This document shows, in pieces, positions 11,356 to 22,310 of a stretch of 64,000 bases of DNA. The position numbers and the translations under genes are program-made. The stretch spans positions 33,601,108 to 33,665,107 of the forward strand of contig OY754467.1 in the NCBI GenBank assembly GCA_963575645.1. Reading direction: 5' to 3'. How positions within the stretch are numbered: position 1 is the stretch's first letter; every line of letters begins with the position of its first letter. Source of the DNA: Xanthostigma xanthostigma. Lineage: Eukaryota > Arthropoda > Insecta > Raphidioptera > Raphidiidae. Below the pieces are notes generated by a model. That model made no database searches. It was not told where the DNA came from and worked only from the letters and a program-made list of their open reading frames with translations.

Positions 11356-12385
11356 TGTGTCTTGATCTGATACAATATCGTAATAAAATTCAATATTTTT
11401 TCGAACGTTCCAATAAAAATTCAGCAAAATTTTTATTTTAGTGAAGCTTTTCTGCAGATCGAGAAAATTTTAATTTTCGCCAGTCAGTAATCAGCCATGT
11501 CGATATTAAACGAAAACATCCGAGAAGTTACAAAATGACACGAGAGTACATTTTCTCCACGAAAGACACCTTGAGACTGCTGGCCTGGAAATTCAAGGCA
11601 GTTTCCAGTGTTTCTTAGGGTATTTTTCCCTAAATTTAGATGTAGATACATATTTTTTAGGTTAAAGGGTAAAATATTTTTACATGGCTCTAATTACAAA
11701 ATATACCTATTAAGAAATACCAATTTAAAAATACTGCACAAGCGCTCCTACATCAGCTGATTTAAATACTGACCCTGTATTATCGACAGTAGAAATTTAA
11801 GAATTTAATTTTTAGTTAGTTAAAACACAGTTTAAAAATAATTTATTATTATTTATAACAAACATTCAGTTTTAAAAATTCAGGGGAAAATATTTTGAAA
11901 ACTATGTTTTTTTAAGTGTTAGGGGAAAATCAATTCGCAAAGTGTCAACACTGACAGTTTTACTCGGCGTGACGCGATGTGGTAGACTAAATAATTTGAA
12001 TTCATAAAAAGCCGACAACAAACATTTTTTTTCTCGGCGACATCCTTAAAGTACGTGCTACAGAGAACCAGGAAAATCATGACTAGACTTTTTCGGTTGG
12101 AGGAAACCACGCCTTGGGCACTTCCAGTTTTCACACTTACAACATTTATTACAACACCGTTTTTGAATGTAGTATATCTTCAGTGAAAGTTTGATTGGCA
12201 TATTATTTTTATTACGTTTTTTTATTAACTCTGCAGTTCCCGGTACAAATTTAAGCTGAGTTGGTAATACTTACCAAAACCCTTCATAAGAATTATGTAG
12301 TATTAGTCGTGTCAAGCAATATTCCTACCCTCAAGAACAGCTTCGATTCTGACGATTTTTTTTTAAATTTTGTTTTTTTTATATA
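11356..12385. other. No feature recognised
   Basis: AT-rich, no supported gene or element. Confidence 0.4.
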
Positions 12386-12893
12386 CAGTGTAAACTCTTT
12401 ATAACGAAACTCAAGGGACCGAGCATTTTTTATCGTTATAGAGAGTTACCGTTATATGGAGTGAAGAAAGAAAAGCAACCAAATTAACAATAATCTTCAA
12501 TGTACTGTATAATCTCTTTATAACGAATTTTAAGGGACCGAACATTTTTTTCGTTATAAAGAAAATTCTTTATATGGAAGGAAGAAAGAAAAATAACCAA
12601 TTTTCACAAAATTAATTTTTTCCAAACACATATACAAACACATATACCTATAGTTTGGCGTCATCAAGTGCTTGTTGAATAGATGGTGATGGTTCAGAAT
12701 GGTCCTCTTTATGTCTGTAAACATTTGCTGACGCCTAAATATGAACATATTTCTTCGTAATAGAGAATGGCTGTTGCATTATAAAGAGGGTATTAATGTA
12801 TAGGTTTTAAGGTAAACCAACCAAATCGTAAAAATTTCGACGTTATAGGGAGTTTTTCGTTATAACGAAGGACGTTATAAAGAGTTTACACTG
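12386..12893. mobile_element. pogo/Tigger MITE with duplicated end
   Basis: Ends are CAGTGTAAACTCTTTATAAC and (reverse strand) the same first 20 bases, flanked by TA (12384-12385, 12894-12895). A second diverged copy of the left ~118 bp begins at 12505, so the left terminus is tandemly duplicated. Non-coding, 508 bp. Confidence 0.8.
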
Positions 12894-13109
12894 TATAATT
12901 GAAAATTATAAACCTTTTGGAGGAGGGATGAAAGTATTTATATTGTTTAAAGAATATTTATGCTATTTTTCATAGAATATAATGTTTGAACCTCTCTGCG
13001 AACGGTAATGTTATCGTCACAGTCATGCGTAGTAGCTAAAACGAAACTGTTTTGTATCGGTTTTGCGCACATGCGTCGACGTTACACTGTTTTCTTATAA
13101 AAACTTTTA

Positions 13110-13492
13110 CAGTATAAACTCCATTTAACGTCACTCGATATAACGACAAACTCTTCAAAACGTCGAAATTACTTAACTCTGGTTGGTTTACCTTGTTGCT
13201 CATACAATGATACACTCTAAATAACGACACACCCACTCTAAATAACGACAACAATACGTCATCATTAAGCAATAAACAGTACTTGTTTGTTATTTTGTTG
13301 CTTTGTTGTCGGCACCATGCGTAGCAAAGATTCTAAGACATTCTTTCTTTTGTTTTTTGGGATTATCTTTCATATGCTTAGCTCGGCTGCTTATCGATAA
13401 GTTATCATATTCTTAGTTGCCCACAAACTTGCAAACTGTGGACATGGCGAGTAAAAGAAAATCTTTGTGTATTGACTAAAAAGTTTTATTAA
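13110..13492 (+). mobile_element. Truncated pogo/Tigger element, 5' part
   Basis: Starts after TA with CAGTATAAACTCCATTTAAC, matches the reversed 5' part of 3778-4238, and runs on to a transposase start at 13444. The other terminus is missing. The frame covering 13036-13272 on the minus strand is only a shadow of this repeat. Confidence 0.65.
13444..13482 (+). pseudogene. Relic of pogo/Tigger transposase start
   Basis: Reads MASKRKSLCID, then a stop and KVLL. Tigger/pogo transposases typically open with a basic run such as SKRK followed by an acidic-DK segment leading into the CENP-B-type N-terminal HTH. The relic lies at the expected distance (about 330 bp) inside the 5' terminal repeat. 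The rest of the gene is gone. Confidence 0.45.
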
Positions 13493-15510
13493 TACGCGCA
13501 ATTTTTGGTAAAATAAACAATTAATACCAAAAAATTATTTGACAAATTCCTTAGAATTTTTAAAACAACAAAACTTTAATAATCTTTTATTATATTTGAC
13601 TATGTATAGGTATAAATAATATACTTTTATGTATTTATATAACTTGTCTAGTCTTCAAATAGAAATTTAATTTTATTTTTTATTTGTTCTTTCGTATTGT
13701 ATGTAAAAAGCAAATGTAAAACTTGAAAACGTTTGAAGAATTATTTATTTAGCATCAGTATTTTGCGAAGTATAATATCGCGGATAAAAATATTAAAAAT
13801 AAAATGAGCCTTCGCTATTGAAGCCACTTAAAAGCGCTTAGTCGCTGCCAATTTAATTACTATAACTTTTTATGTACCTATGTACTTTCATTAAATGGGC
13901 ACCGATCTCAAAACTTTATAATTTTACGCCTTTTGGTGATTTTTGAAGGATGATCAGTTTTTTTTTTTACTTTTTATTGGCTTTGAAATATTTAATTTAA
14001 TATTAATTGTCTTGATATTTTATTACGAATTGCTGAAGACATGGTGACATATATTAATACGCCTTTTTTTGAAAAACGACTGAACCGATTAAAAATATAA
14101 AATGAGACTATTCCGTGCACACTCTGAACCAAATGGCGTCGATTGTTTTTTAATCGATCAACCCCTCCTCGAGAAGTTATGGCTGAACAAATATTTAAAA
14201 TTTTTTGACAATTCATTTTTTAACTTTTAATAGTAGGCTATATAAAAAACAACTGACAGGCTGTAGCGAGACCAGTTTTATGTTATTTTATCGCACTAGT
14301 GCGTAATACCTGTATTTGAAATTTTTGAAGTTGACTAAACGAAATTAAACGTTGCCGCATTTTCACTTTCAATACTATATGCGCCTAGTGCCTACTCCAG
14401 TATCTAAATGGCAAACGAAATGTGTTTCATTCACTTGTCCAAGTTCAGTCACGTTCGTGTATTCATAAAGAGAAACGCAGAAACGAAATTACGAAATTTT
14501 TGCCTGCTGAATGAATATTCATATTTCTGTTGGTACATTGTTTGATATATTATGACAGTATACAGGATATCTAAAAAAGTGTACCGCAATATTTCAGTAA
14601 TTCCAATCATGTAATAAGTAAAAATATGGGAAAATGTATTTTCACAATTTTTGTGTCTGTATGTTTGTACTAACCACGAAGTCCGTAACTAAGAGACCTA
14701 GCTTCCTATGCGTGCTGTGTTTCGAGACGGACCGTTTTCTGGCGCACGCGAGATGGCGCTGTTATCACTACCTGGGAAAACTTCGGTTCTCTCCACCTGT
14801 TTTCGCCATAGTTACCAAAGTTGTTTAACTACACAGACACTAAACACATGTAAGCCATGAACGTGTGTGCGTTACCCAGTAGCTGACGCCATATTGGTTT
14901 ACCTCTACGCTTGAGCTGGATGTTACAGAGCTCGTGGTACTACTTACATCCCTCAAGAATGCCTGAACCTATTTTGATACCAACTAAAATGATAATATTT
15001 CTGTCGAAACCAATATTGACGTGAGCGTAGCCGCGCGGGTGAAGACTAGTTTCAATATTATGAATTCGATGTATTTACGAATAACAGAGTCAGTATTGAC
15101 AGTCTGTATGAACAGTCATAAAACTGTACGTACTATATAAAATATGACGGTTAATTGTTTGGTGTAACCCTTTAGCGTCCCGCGGGAACTCCGGGCCATG
15201 TCGGATATTAAATGCAAACATTGATACCAGTGGTTTGTAACAATGTGATACATACTTACCTACTCACATTCTACATATATTCTGTATGTATCTGTGACTA
15301 AAATGAAAAAACGCGTATGTAAAATTAATTGTTAGTGACGATTGACTTATCTAGCTCAAGGCCAACTAACGGCGGAAGACTTTTGCAGCCTGCCCGCGAT
15401 CTCTTTGCCAAATTATTAAAAAAAACCGCCTGTGCAAAAATTACGGTAACAGAAAGGAAAAAGATAGGTGGAAAACCTTGTTAACACCCTGTTCACATAT
15501 TGGACTAGTG
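13493..15510. other. No feature recognised
   Basis: Mostly AT-rich. A less AT-rich part at 14690-14960 (GAGATGGCGCTG) has only short frames. A word TATACAGGATATCTAAAAAA near 14560 resembles a mariner-type end but has no partner. Confidence 0.4.
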
Positions 15511-15729
15511 CATCGTTTCTCAAAGTGTGGATCGCGACCCTATACCGGATCGTAGAAAAATATTGCCGGGTCGCGAAAAAAAATTGTGAAAATATGAAAT
15601 AAGCAAACAAATAACTTGATCTCTATTAAAAAATAAAATTTATTTTGTAAATAATTGTTTTTTTTCTTAAGGTGAGTCACAAAAAATTTTATAATCTCGT
15701 ACCGGGCCAAAAAAGTTTGGGACACCCTG
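15511..15729. mobile_element. hAT-like MITE (219 bp)
   Basis: Left end CATCGTTTCTCAAAGTGTGG and right end AAAAAGTTTGGGACACCCTG are the usual mirrored ends of this hAT group (TCTCAAAGTGTGG / TTTGGGACACC). Flanks GACTAGTG and GACTGGAG match at 6 of 8. An internal GGGTCGCG motif is typical. Confidence 0.65.
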
Positions 15730-15845
15730 GACTGGAGGTTAAGATTGTTTAAGTACACTATTATTTGACCCATCACTTTTTAAATTTTTAGTGAAATTGG
15801 GATGTTATGAAATGAAGATAAAACAAAACGTTATTTTGTTTAAGG

Positions 15846-16920
15846 TAGTACGAGCATGGTACTAAAAAATGACTTGATTATTTCTTTATATGGAGTTTAA
15901 GATTCTGAAAAATTGAGGAGGGTTAACCGATTATTTAAATAAATTATTGACTTCAAAAATAAGCATATTTAATATTGGTCTTGTGGCAAACCCAAATTTG
16001 TCGATGAAAATGAAAAAAAGTTAAGACATTAATAAAATTAAAAAAAAAAAAAACGTGGTGCCTGACTAGATTAAAAATAAGATCAGCTTGCGTTTATTAT
16101 CTCTGAAACCAACCGGAGATACTGCAGACCAAACGCAAGCGAATTTTCCTGAAAATCTGATCTTTTTATACGCTTTATATTAGTTTGGGTTGTAACTAAG
16201 TATGTATGTCCGTAACGGAATCTTTGAGCATAATTTTCACCAATTTCCCGAAGTCTGATTAATTTGAAACTTTGCATACGTATCAAGGACCGATGACAAT
16301 GCAATAATTTGATAACAGTTTCCCATTATCCTTATTAGGACCCCCAGGATTAATAAATTCTTTTATAGATCCTCAAACTAAAAAGTGAAAAATAAAATAT
16401 AGTTTAAAAAAAACTAAAAAACACGCTTTATATCGGACTAAAAAGTAAAAAATAATTGTTTTAAAATAAGCTTAAAAAGCGTGGGGCGCTTTGTTCCACA
16501 TTTTCGTACATCGAGCGCCCAACGCTTTTTAAGCTTATTTTAAAACAATTATTTTTTACTTTTTAGTCCGATATAAAGCGTGTTTTTTAGTTTTTTTTAA
16601 ACTATATTTTATTTATTAAATATCTTTTAATCTAGTCGGGCAGCACGGTTTTTTATTTTTTTTTTAAATGTCTTTATTAAGGTCTTAACTTTTGATTAGA
16701 TAGTTTTTTTTCATTTTCTTCGACAAAGGGTGAAAATTATTAAAACATGTGGCGGATCCGTCGCTTTGCCATAAAACCAATGTTAAATATGCTTACTTTT
16801 GAAGTCGATTATTTATTTAAAAAATCGGTTAACCCTTCTCAAAACAGAATTTGTTTAGACGTATTTAAACTTCATATAAAAAAAAGAATCAAATCTTTTT
16901 TTGGTACCGTGCTCGTATTT
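15846..16920. mobile_element. Large foldback element with a second hairpin inside
   Basis: Outer arms about 15846-16080 and 16625-16920 are reverse complements with small gaps (AGTACGAGCATGGTAC against GGTACCGTGCTCGTATT; GGGTTAACCGATTATTTAAA against its complement). The centre holds a unique 310-bp segment and a complete second hairpin (16391-16614). No coding capacity. Confidence 0.7.
16391..16614. repeat. Inner hairpin, 100-bp arms
   Basis: Arms 16391-16490 and 16515-16614 are almost perfect complements around a 24-nt loop. They contain CTAAAAAGTAAAAAATAA, the same word as the outer arms of 173-640, so the two are probably related. Near-identity of the arms implies recent formation or gene conversion. 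Confidence 0.8.
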
Positions 16921-17482
16921 TCTTAATATTTCATAAGCTCTCAGATTTTGACTTTTGTCACCAAAAACAATTAGAATTAATATTCGTTGCCAGTAAATTC
17001 GTTTGCGAAGTCGTATCTAGAAATTAATAACATAAAATTAATTTATAGCCCGTGCTAAACCCACGATGTAAAATGATACATGTAAAACGTGAACTCATAT
17101 AGTTGAGGTTATGTTATAATATCGGTGGGAAGATGACGTATCAAGCAATTAAAATTCATTGTCAGGCGACAAGTGTCACTTTATTAATTCATCAAAATAG
17201 CTTGAAATGCGACCGTTAAGACAAATTATACATGCTCGTTTCTCATCTGCTGCCTCGTAACAAAGCTTACATAGGTGGAGTAATGTATTGTAGTGGATCG
17301 TTGATATCAAATAATAGGTAGTCTTATACGAATGTATCATGACGTCATTTGGATTGAGAGTCCAAACCAAATGCTGTAAGTGAAACACCGCTACGTCATC
17401 AGCCTAATGGCAAGCGAGCGATTTTTCTTTGAAGTCTGATGTTAATACTTAGTCCAGTCATTTAAGCAAATAAAACGGGCCA
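16921..17482. other. No feature recognised
   Basis: No gene, repeat or RNA could be supported. Confidence 0.4.
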
Positions 17483-17859
17483 ACCTCGGAATGAGAGATA
17501 ATAAGCTGGAAACTTGTATACACCTTCATTTTGGGGTTCTAAAAGTTGTTGCATTAAAGTATGTATGGCTGAGCACTGCGCGCATTCCGCTATCTATCTC
17601 AAAAACGGTTGAGCGTATGAAAAAATGTTTAGAACAAAATTTGTCACAAATTTTATGTTCTATAATTTTTATAATAGCTGTTGACAACATTAGAGCTATG
17701 GAAACCGACATAATTGCAAAAAAACCGATTTTTGTGACCTTTGACCTTGAATAACTTTCGACGCAGACACAAGAGTTTATGAGACTTTTGAGACAACTTT
17801 TCGAACACCAAAATGAAGGTGTATACAAGTTTCCAGCTTATTATCTCTCATTCCGAGGT
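17483..17859. mobile_element. MITE with 57-bp near-perfect terminal repeats
   Basis: The ends start ACCTCGGAATGAGAGATAAT on both strands and stay paired for about 57 bp. The interior is AT-rich and open on both strands only by chance. No clear target duplication, superfamily unknown. Confidence 0.75.
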
Positions 17860-17875
17860 GAATCCCCTAATATGA

Positions 17876-18110
17876 CTGCACTATAAGGCCTAGTTTTGCC
17901 GCTAGAAACTTGGGACTTGGGCTGGCTGTTGTGCGGGTTAAGAAGATAGAAATGACGTCACTGCGGGCTCGCCTGCGAGGTGACAAGATGGATTGCAAAA
18001 TTAGAACCGGGGCTATTTTTCTCGCTTGTTTTTACACTGATTTTGACGAACTAGGTTTGTATAAAATTTTGACTCAATCCAACCCGGGTGATGTCGGGTC
18101 GAGCAGGTAG
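17876..18110 (+). mobile_element. Partial copy of the CTGCACACGAGG family
   Basis: Shares TTTTGCCGCTAGAAAC, AATGACGTCACTGCGGGC and AAAATTAGAACCGGGGC with 32452-32838 and 38471-38824. Truncated on the right by the P-like MITE at 18111. Confidence 0.55.
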
Positions 18111-18648
18111 TATGGGCTAAGTGCAAGGAAGCGCAGATACAAATTTATCGATGCGAGCTTTTGTGGTGAGCACTAAGGGAAACTTTAAACTCAAATTTTC
18201 CGTATATGTCAGTGAGCAATGTAGGTATATTAAAAGTGAAAATAATTATAATTTTATAAAGTTTTTTTAAGTACAAAGAAAACATGGGCAAATTTAGGCG
18301 ATCTGGAAATGCTTGTTGTGTTCCGAGCTGTTGCGCTGACGGCGATTTAAGCAAAATAATAATCATTGGCGACATAATTTGACGTTACGCTGTCACTGTA
18401 AATAAATTAACTATTTTTATATTGTACGTCATAATTGATAAATCAATAATTCTTACGTACCTTTTATGTTATGCTATTTATATAATGGTTTACAATCTGA
18501 ATTTTATTGTATATAAAATTAACAGCAGTTTTATTTTTTTTTGACACATCATGGCCAACTAAAGTTTTTGAGTTATCATCATAAAAACATGTCGAAATTT
18601 AAATAATTCTCTATTACCTACTAGTAGTCTTCGTGCACACAGCCTATA
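18111..18648 (+). mobile_element. P-element-like MITE, copy 2
   Basis: Full-length copy, ends TATGGGCTAAGTGCA and (reverse strand) TATAGGCTGTGTGCA. Aligns with the other copies throughout with small gaps. Confidence 0.65.
18284..18382 (+). pseudogene. Truncated THAP-domain start, copy 2
   Basis: Reads MGKFRRSGNACCVPSC and CADGDLSKI before the stop at 18380, in the same place as in copy 1. The cysteine pair is kept; the rest of the zinc finger is absent. Confidence 0.45.
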
Positions 18649-18980
18649 GACACAAATCTTCCTAAAGAATTAAGCCATCGGTTTATAAAATTTCGATTTT
18701 CACCCGGGCGAAGACAATCTTCTTCAACAAATAGCAAAAACCACGTTCTGGGGATTAGCCGGTGCAAATATACAGACAAACAGACATAGCTACACATACC
18801 GGGAATTCTTTAAATACTGAAAAATACTACCTCAAAATAAAACACATTAGTAACATTCGAATTTTAAGGTTTATTCCACTGTCTTGAAGTTGAGTTAATT
18901 TTACTGTGCATTTGAGAGATGCTATGTAAGAGCACTTATTTCCAAGTTTACAGACATTCATACGGCAGCCAGTCTTGTAA
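18649..18980. other. No feature recognised
   Basis: Nothing supportable apart from weak retroelement-like phrases (AGACAAACAGACATAGC). Confidence 0.35.
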
Positions 18981-19341
18981 AGGCCCCCATACACCTCGTT
19001 CTTTTTTGGCAGTTTTCATCGTCACGATAAAACACGTCGGTCAAAACCGAAGTGTATGGGCAAAAACTGTCGATGAAACACGGCAGTTTTTATATCTGCC
19101 GAATCTTGATTTTAAACACGACGTGTTTGCTGGTTGTCGTTTCAAATCGTAATGTGTGGCGCTTTCCGATAATAATCGACGTGTTTATTCAGTGGTGCGA
19201 CGTACAGCAAATAAGTCATATTAATTAAATGATTGTAATTAGTTTGAGTATTGATTTATATTTTAATAATAACTCAAAATAAGTATGTTCGTCCATTCTC
19301 AGGTAATTGAACCAATCCCCAGGTTCAAGTTTCAGCTCGTT

Positions 19342-19512
19342 CAATTCATACAATTGTATCGAAGCCATTCGTGCCTTTGGAAAATAAAATCTAGTGAGTA
19401 TTCTGATAGGGATAAAAAAAATAAAGCTTACGAAGACATGATTATAAATTTAAGAGAAGTAGATAATTCAGCAACAAAGGAATGTGTAAAAAAGAAAATA
19501 GATTCTCTACGT
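19342..19512 (+). pseudogene. MADF-domain fragment (Harbinger accessory protein)
   Basis: Residues 20-76 of the plus-strand frame 19285-19911 read FIQLYRSHSCLWKIKSSEYS, then DRDKKNKAYEDMI and KKKIDSLRG. This is the MADF pattern: an aromatic/Leu start, a C-LW core, Y-x-D/N-R-x-K-K, AYE, and a final K-K-I-x-S-LR. MADF proteins bind DNA; in PIF/Harbinger elements a Myb/MADF-like partner helps bring the transposase to the ends. The domain breaks off after LRG at about 19512, where the frame enters antisense transposase sequence. Upstream, 19286-19345 is also antisense transposase. It is therefore a fused, probably non-functional frame of 208 codons. Confidence 0.65.
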
Positions 19513-19515
19513 GGT

Positions 19516-19808
19516 GATGAAATACTTGGTCTCATAAACGTATCTTGCTTTTGTATTAATGGTGTTACTAAAGTGAGCAGCTTTAAATACGTTTCTTCGT
19601 CCATTCGCAGAAAATTAAACCAATCTCCTGGTTCTAGTCGTAATTCATTTAGAAGATTTACGTGTGAAAATTGCCTGCGTTTAAGTAACCATTCTTTAGT
19701 CCATTTTGAACGTTTTCTTTTTGAAAATTTTAATTTTATAGCCACTGCGGCTGCAACTGCTAACGTTGTCGTAGGATCCATCAAAGCAGATCGTATTAAT
19801 GATGCCAC
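19516..19808 (-). pseudogene. Harbinger (HARBI1-like) transposase N-terminus
   Basis: Minus-strand residues 1 to about 97 include KEWLLKRRQFSHVNLLNELR, then PGDWFNFLRMDEETYLKLL and PLIQKQDTFMRPSIS. The W-L-x-RR start, F/Y-LRM-x-x-x-x-x-x-LL and I-x-KQDT-MR blocks are characteristic of the N-terminal region of PIF/Harbinger nucleases. After residue 97 the frame runs antisense through the MADF fragment, so the DDE catalytic domain is missing. A second fragment of the same region (LNELKLEPGDWFNYLRMDE, minus strand) lies at about 19286-19350, so the N-terminus is duplicated on either side of the MADF piece. Confidence 0.75.
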
Positions 19809-20101
19809 GACTTCAGAAAAACTGAACGAAACAACGCCTCTGTGTGGATATGGCCGTTGTTCGTGTTTAATTAACCGTACAATTTTACCCGTGCGGTTAA
19901 AACTGCCATAAAAGAACGAGGTGTATGGGGATGGCCGTTGTTCGTGTTTAACCGTACAGTTTTAACCGGCGGTTAAAACTGCCAAAAAAGAACGAGGCTG
20001 ATTGTAGAAACAGTTTTAGGATTACTAAAATTACATTTTGCATCATTTATTATTAAAACTGACGGTTTTACGTGACGTTAATGTTGCACCCTTTATTAGC
20101 T

Positions 20102-20448
20102 ACTAGCGGTCCCGCCCGGTTTCACCCGGGTGTGAAAGAACGAATGGAGGGGGGGGCACATGAGTACGCACATTCATCTTAGTTTACCGAGATGAATGTT
20201 GTGTCCAAATTTCATGATGATCGGAGTTACCGTTCCAAAGTTTTTGTCGGATGGACGAATTTTGAGTTACATTTTTCATTGATGCTCCGCTCCTATTGGT
20301 CGTAGCGTGATATTATATAGCCTATAGCCTTCCTCGATAAATGGACTATCCAACAAAAAAAAATTCAATTTGAACCAGTAGTTCCTGAGATTAGCGCGTT
20401 CAACCAAATAAACAAACAAACTCTTCAGCTATATATTAAGTATAGATG
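20102..20448 (+). repeat. Retroelement-like dispersed repeat
   Basis: Begins TACTAGCGGTCCCGCCCGG and ends GTTCCTGAGATTAGCGCG, AACAAACAAACTCTTCAGC and a TATATTAAGTATAGAT tail. This 5'/3' word set is typical of a widespread insect non-LTR (RTE-like) or related family. No coding sequence. Confidence 0.6.
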
Positions 20449-20840
20449 AATAAATAAATCAATATCTAAGAAGAATATATACCTATAACTTAAACAAGTT
20501 TCTAATATGACAAGTAAAATAAAATAAAAATTGAAGTTTTAGTATGCTTTTAATGACACTATAGAACTAATTATTAAAAACTTTTTTGAAGTTTTGTGTT
20601 CACAGAAGTTTTTTTTTTGTAATAAACTTTATTTAACTCTTTTTTTTAATAAACGTATTTAACGAGTAAATTTCTTATTGTAGCTATACATCTATTCAGT
20701 TCAATATATTAATTAATATTCATCTTTTAAACAACTATTTGCTTAAAAATGGCTAGGACTGCTTTTAAAAACATCGACATTCACAATTTTGTATTTACTT
20801 CGTCGTAGTTGAATAAAATTGACCTTGAAGAATTAAAATC
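20449..20840. other. No feature recognised
   Basis: AT-rich, nothing supported. Confidence 0.4.
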
Positions 20841-21009
20841 GCTGCACACGAGGCTGGTTATGCCGCTAGATTTGGATGCTAGTTTTTAAGAGTGTTGTGG
20901 CGCTGGGTTTCGTGATGACTTTTGTTTTCTCTTTACACGATGCTTGTTTTGAAGCTAGTATAAGTCCCGGTAGTGTTTCCAGCGGCAAAACCAGCCTCGT
21001 GTGCTGCCA
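20841..21009. mobile_element. Short CTGCACACGAGG-family MITE
   Basis: 169 bp with about 33-bp terminal repeats, GCTGCACACGAGGCTGGTT on the left and its complement on the right (GGCAAAACCAGCCTCGTGTG). A minimal version of the element complete at 32452-32838. Confidence 0.7.
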
Positions 21010-21440
21010 TGCGATTTACGCAATATCGCGCGACAAAAGCAGCACGTGTACGCTGGCTTTGAATTAATTAATTATCATTAACGTAATTATTAAGTTTTAA
21101 TTTAATTTTAATTATTTTATGATTAAATGTATTTTATTTTGTTTCAGGTAAGAAGCAAATCTTGCTGATTTAATTTTACACATCGCAGATCAACCTATCA
21201 ATTAAGGTAAAAAAAAACTTGTATTCTAATTAAAATGTATACATATAAATTTTGACGCTTGATTTTGTTACAATTTGTACACAGACAAGTCTCCGAATAA
21301 ATAGTCGGCTAATTATATTTCCAAGGAACCGTTTTGTTCTGCCTGTATAGTAACCTTTGCCACTTTAAGGCTTGAATCGAGTTTTTTTTTGTTGAAAACT
21401 TACGATTTTTGATAAATCTAAAGAAGTAGTGTTTTTATTT
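21010..21440. other. No feature recognised
   Basis: AT-rich, nothing supported. Confidence 0.4.
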
Positions 21441-21600
21441 ATAATAATAATAATAATAATTTTCATTACGGTTAGTACGCAAGGGCTCTAATCCAAGACC
21501 CTTTGAGTACGAGTAAGCTTCACAAACGGAGCCATCGAAGCTTACTATAGTACCTACTGTTCCGTATTCCTGTATACCAGTTACACGTCCATTCATTAAT
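21441..21600 (-). repeat. LINE/SINE 3' end with (ATT)n tail
   Basis: An (AAT)7 run at 21441-21461 followed by moderately GC-richer sequence (GGGCTCTAATCCAAGACCC) reads, on the minus strand, as a retroelement 3' end that finishes in (ATT)n, like the tails at 40734, 49011 and 62193. Confidence 0.45.
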
Positions 21601-21810
21601 TTAAATATTTATTTATAACTAACTCTAAAAACGATTAATTCATGTATTGTCTTCGGGAATGCATATGTATCTGAAATTTCAATTAATAGAAAGTGGATCA
21701 AATTTCAATAATTAAATTAAATTTGGTCCGTTATACGTACATACACCATGGTTTGAAACTTGAGAAACCCATCAAATAAGAGAATTTCATTTCCCTGTGT
21801 GAGAAATATA

Positions 21811-22308
21811 CAGGCTGATTTTTAAGTTGATTCTTTTTTTTAACAGCGTGTAGAAATCAAATAGACGAACACATATTTTGAGACAATTTTTTTATCAAAA
21901 CTCAAAAATGAAATAGAAACGGGTTTTCAAGGTTTTATTAAATATCAAATTTTAAGGTCGGTACTGACGTTATGTTATGTCACTATGGAAATATGTTATG
22001 TAATTATCAAGTATTTACAGAAATTGTTCGAAGTTGTCCCCGTTTTATTGAACACAAAGATGCGTACGTCGTATATTTGTACATGCAAGGGCCTTCCGCA
22101 AAGTATTTGGGATATATTTCCGATTCGTGCTATCATTTCTTTGCGTGTGTTAACCGGGATTTTGAATTAATTAAATAAAAACATTTAATTAAACGCCTGT
22201 TTCTATCTTATTCTTGAGTTTTGGTAAAAAATTTACTTAAAATATTTGCTCGTCTATGTGATTTGTACACGCTGTTAAAAAAGAAGAATCAACTTGAAAA
22301 CTATTCTG
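21811..22308 (-). mobile_element. mariner-like deletion derivative with TA duplication
   Basis: Flanked by TA on both sides. The terminal repeats pair for about 105 bp (CAGGCTGATTTTTAAGTTG and reverse-strand CAGAATAGTTTTCAAGTTG, then TTCTTTTTTTTAACAGCGTG). Between them is a decayed end of a transposase gene on the minus strand. Confidence 0.65.
22015..22146 (-). pseudogene. C-terminal relic of a mariner-type transposase
   Basis: The minus strand reads KEMIARIGNISQILCGRPLH, then after a frame change THLCVQ (stop) NGDNFEQFL and a stop. Endings of the form CVQ/CIQ-x-NG-x-F-E-x-L are familiar from mariner-type DDE transposases of insects, preceded by an ARI-x-x-I-x-x-L helix. At least one frameshift and one internal stop. 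Too short for a clade call. Confidence 0.45.
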
Positions 22309-22310
22309 TA

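Larger units (their letters stand above)
18981..19999. mobile_element. Rearranged PIF/Harbinger element
   Basis: The left end GGCCCCCATACACCTCGTTC is preceded by TAA. The right side carries two tandem copies of the reversed end (around 19895-19931 and 19972-19999, AAAACTGCCAAAAAAGAACG), the last one cut short. Inside are a MADF-type fragment on the plus strand and the N-terminus of a Harbinger transposase on the minus strand. Autonomous Harbinger elements carry a nuclease and a second Myb/SANT- or MADF-type DNA-binding protein, so this looks like a deletion derivative that brought the two genes together. The catalytic DDE part is absent. Confidence 0.75.

Noticed and set aside
17491..17828. 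Overlapping 87- and 100-codon frames on opposite strands
   Set aside because: Both are inside a MITE with long inverted ends and have no protein-like features.
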